DNA of 13,527 nt from Candidatus Doudnabacteria bacterium (GTDB lineage Bacteria > Patescibacteriota > Doudnabacteria > UBA920 > O2-02-FULL-48-8), in contig JACQJI010000009.1 of assembly GCA_016198045.1 (NCBI GenBank), forward strand, positions 1-13,527. Direction: 5' to 3'. Under the pieces are notes generated by a model, which worked only from the letters and a program-made list of their open reading frames with translations, did not search any database and was not told the origin of the DNA. The position numbers were made by a program, and so were the translations under genes. Below are positions 12,679-13,527 of the stretch, piece by piece (the first letter of the stretch is position 1; every line of letters begins with the position of its first letter).

Positions 12679-13527
12679 ATGCCCGACCCAAGCGACATTG
12701 AGGCCCAGTTAGCCGAGGAACAAAGAAGACAAGAGTTGGAACAACTGGCCCAGCAAGAAAGAGTCCAGAAGCAGTCAGCAGCCGGAGAAATGGCAAAGCA
12801 GATTGCTAAACAAGCTGTGAAAAAAGTCGTCAAAAGCGCGGCCAAAAAAGCAGCAACTCGCTACGGCTTGACCGCGACTTTGGCCGCAATTTCTGCTCCA
12901 GCCTGGGGAACGATTTTGCTGGTTTTAGGCATCGCGCTGTTTCTGATCATCATACTTACCGCCAGCTGCAACAGCACCTCTGGCTGGCTGCTGAATCTGG
13001 GAGCCAGGATATTCACCTTTGGGCAAGTGGACATCTGCGGCTCTCTGACAGTCAAAACCCCCAACATCGCCGGCGCCCCTGACCCCAGAAGCGGAATTTG
13101 TAAAAAAAGTTATCCGATTGCCGCTTCCACCGGCTGTCCGGACCTTAGTAGCTGCGTGGATGTTTCCAGCTACACGTCTGCGCGCGGTTGCGAGTCTAAT
13201 GCCGGGGTTTGTCTCTTATCTCCTTCTGCCGCTTTCCGGGCCAAGACCTTGATTGACAATTACAACGCCGACGTGGGAGGGCAGTGTCAGTTAGTAATTA
13301 GTTCCACTGTCCAGGTTACTCAGCAGATTAGCGCTTCCAGATGTCACAGTCCCGGAGAAAGCAATACCGGGACGTGCGCTGACTTCAACATTGTTCCGCC
13401 TTCCAATTTATGCCTTGATTATTTTTATTCCGCGGCCGCCAATTCCGGAGCAGTGGTGTCTTTCCAAGACGAGTATTCGCAGTCGTGTATCGCTGAGACG
13501 ACTACTGGCGGCAATATCCATGTCAAC
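12679..13527 (+). CDS. partial single-pass membrane protein with possible M15-like peptidase domain (runs off the window)
   Basis: 283 residues are visible and the frame is open at the window end. Residues 7-40 are a Gln/Glu-rich coiled coil, 39-60 a Lys/Ala-rich basic helix, and about 64-95 the single membrane helix. Outside follows a Cys-rich region (C97, C120, C141, C153, C159, C171, C178, C203, C222, C233, C245, C270), suggesting disulfides. Near the end, SRCHSPGESNTGTCADF (220-236) followed by GGNIHV (277-282) resembles the H...G...D and later H pattern of zinc M15-type DD-peptidases, with H223, D235 and H281 as candidate ligands and extra residues between H and D. If correct, this is the wall-opening hydrolase expected for a T4SS. 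It follows the inverted-repeat cassette, and ATG 12679 has an A-rich upstream and no Shine-Dalgarno sequence. The gene is certain; the peptidase call is tentative. Confidence 0.75.
   Translation, partial: MPDPSDIEAQLAEEQRRQELEQLAQQERVQKQSAAGEMAKQIAKQAVKKVVKSAAKKAATRYGLTATLAAISAPAWGTILLVLGIALFLIIILTASCNSTSGWLLNLGARIFTFGQVDICGSLTVKTPNIAGAPDPRSGICKKSYPIAASTGCPDLSSCVDVSSYTSARGCESNAGVCLLSPSAAFRAKTLIDNYNADVGGQCQLVISSTVQVTQQISASRCHSPGESNTGTCADFNIVPPSNLCLDYFYSAAANSGAVVSFQDEYSQSCIAETTTGGNIHVN

Noticed and set aside
1..13527. tRNA, rRNA or recoded TGA
   Set aside because: I saw no tRNA or rRNA-like sequence, and TGA serves as the terminal codon of several well-supported genes.

Overview
The window most resembles a chromosomal segment of a Candidate Phyla Radiation (Patescibacteria) bacterium. 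The evidence is a PrgI / TraC-like / VirB4 gene run, surface proteins with thrombospondin-3-like Asp-rich repeats, small GIY-YIG and four-helix-bundle genes wedged between other genes, and start codons almost without Shine-Dalgarno sequences. TGA is used as a normal stop (for example at 1413, 3647, 8168 and 9171), so the Gracilibacteria-type recoding is not in use. The taxonomic call is inference from gene content; there is no rRNA or marker gene here. All genes are on the + strand.

Block 1 (1-8168). A strong-looking promoter (58-86), preceded by a tandem 9-bp repeat, drives a long leader. The leader holds a 141-nt element that folds on paper into a compact three-way junction (145-285). Five tightly spaced genes follow: a 59-residue MerR/excisionase-type HTH protein (302-481); a membrane-anchored protein with a TSP3-like segment (478-1413); a secreted or tethered 745-residue protein (1410-3647); a 1038-residue VirB6/TrbL-like polytopic protein with a very large cytoplasmic tail (3652-6768); and a 462-residue soluble protein with a repeat-filled, proline-rich linker (6780-8168).

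Block 2 (8169-13527). Inverted repeats, a weak terminator-like hairpin and a second extended -10 promoter (8257-8286) separate the blocks. Then come a GIY-YIG nuclease, PrgI, a four-helix-bundle protein, a TraC-like protein, the VirB4 ATPase, a second four-helix-bundle protein, and the 5' part of a single-pass membrane protein whose outer domain may be an M15-like peptidase. Together these form the membrane channel, the inner-membrane platform and the motor ATPase of a minimal, monoderm-like type IV secretion or DNA-transport machine. No VirD4 coupling protein or relaxase is visible.

The most unusual feature is that the three genes not expected in a T4SS operon (GIY-YIG and the two four-helix-bundle genes) are each bracketed by inverted repeats of a different kind. 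The repeat pair around the GIY-YIG gene belongs to the same family as two gene-less palindromic elements: the three-way junction in the block 1 leader, and a hairpin abutting the prgI start codon. Two of these ORFs even take their last codons from the repeat. This looks like small mobile ORF cassettes, plus non-autonomous derivatives, that insert into seams of an operon while leaving the transport genes intact.
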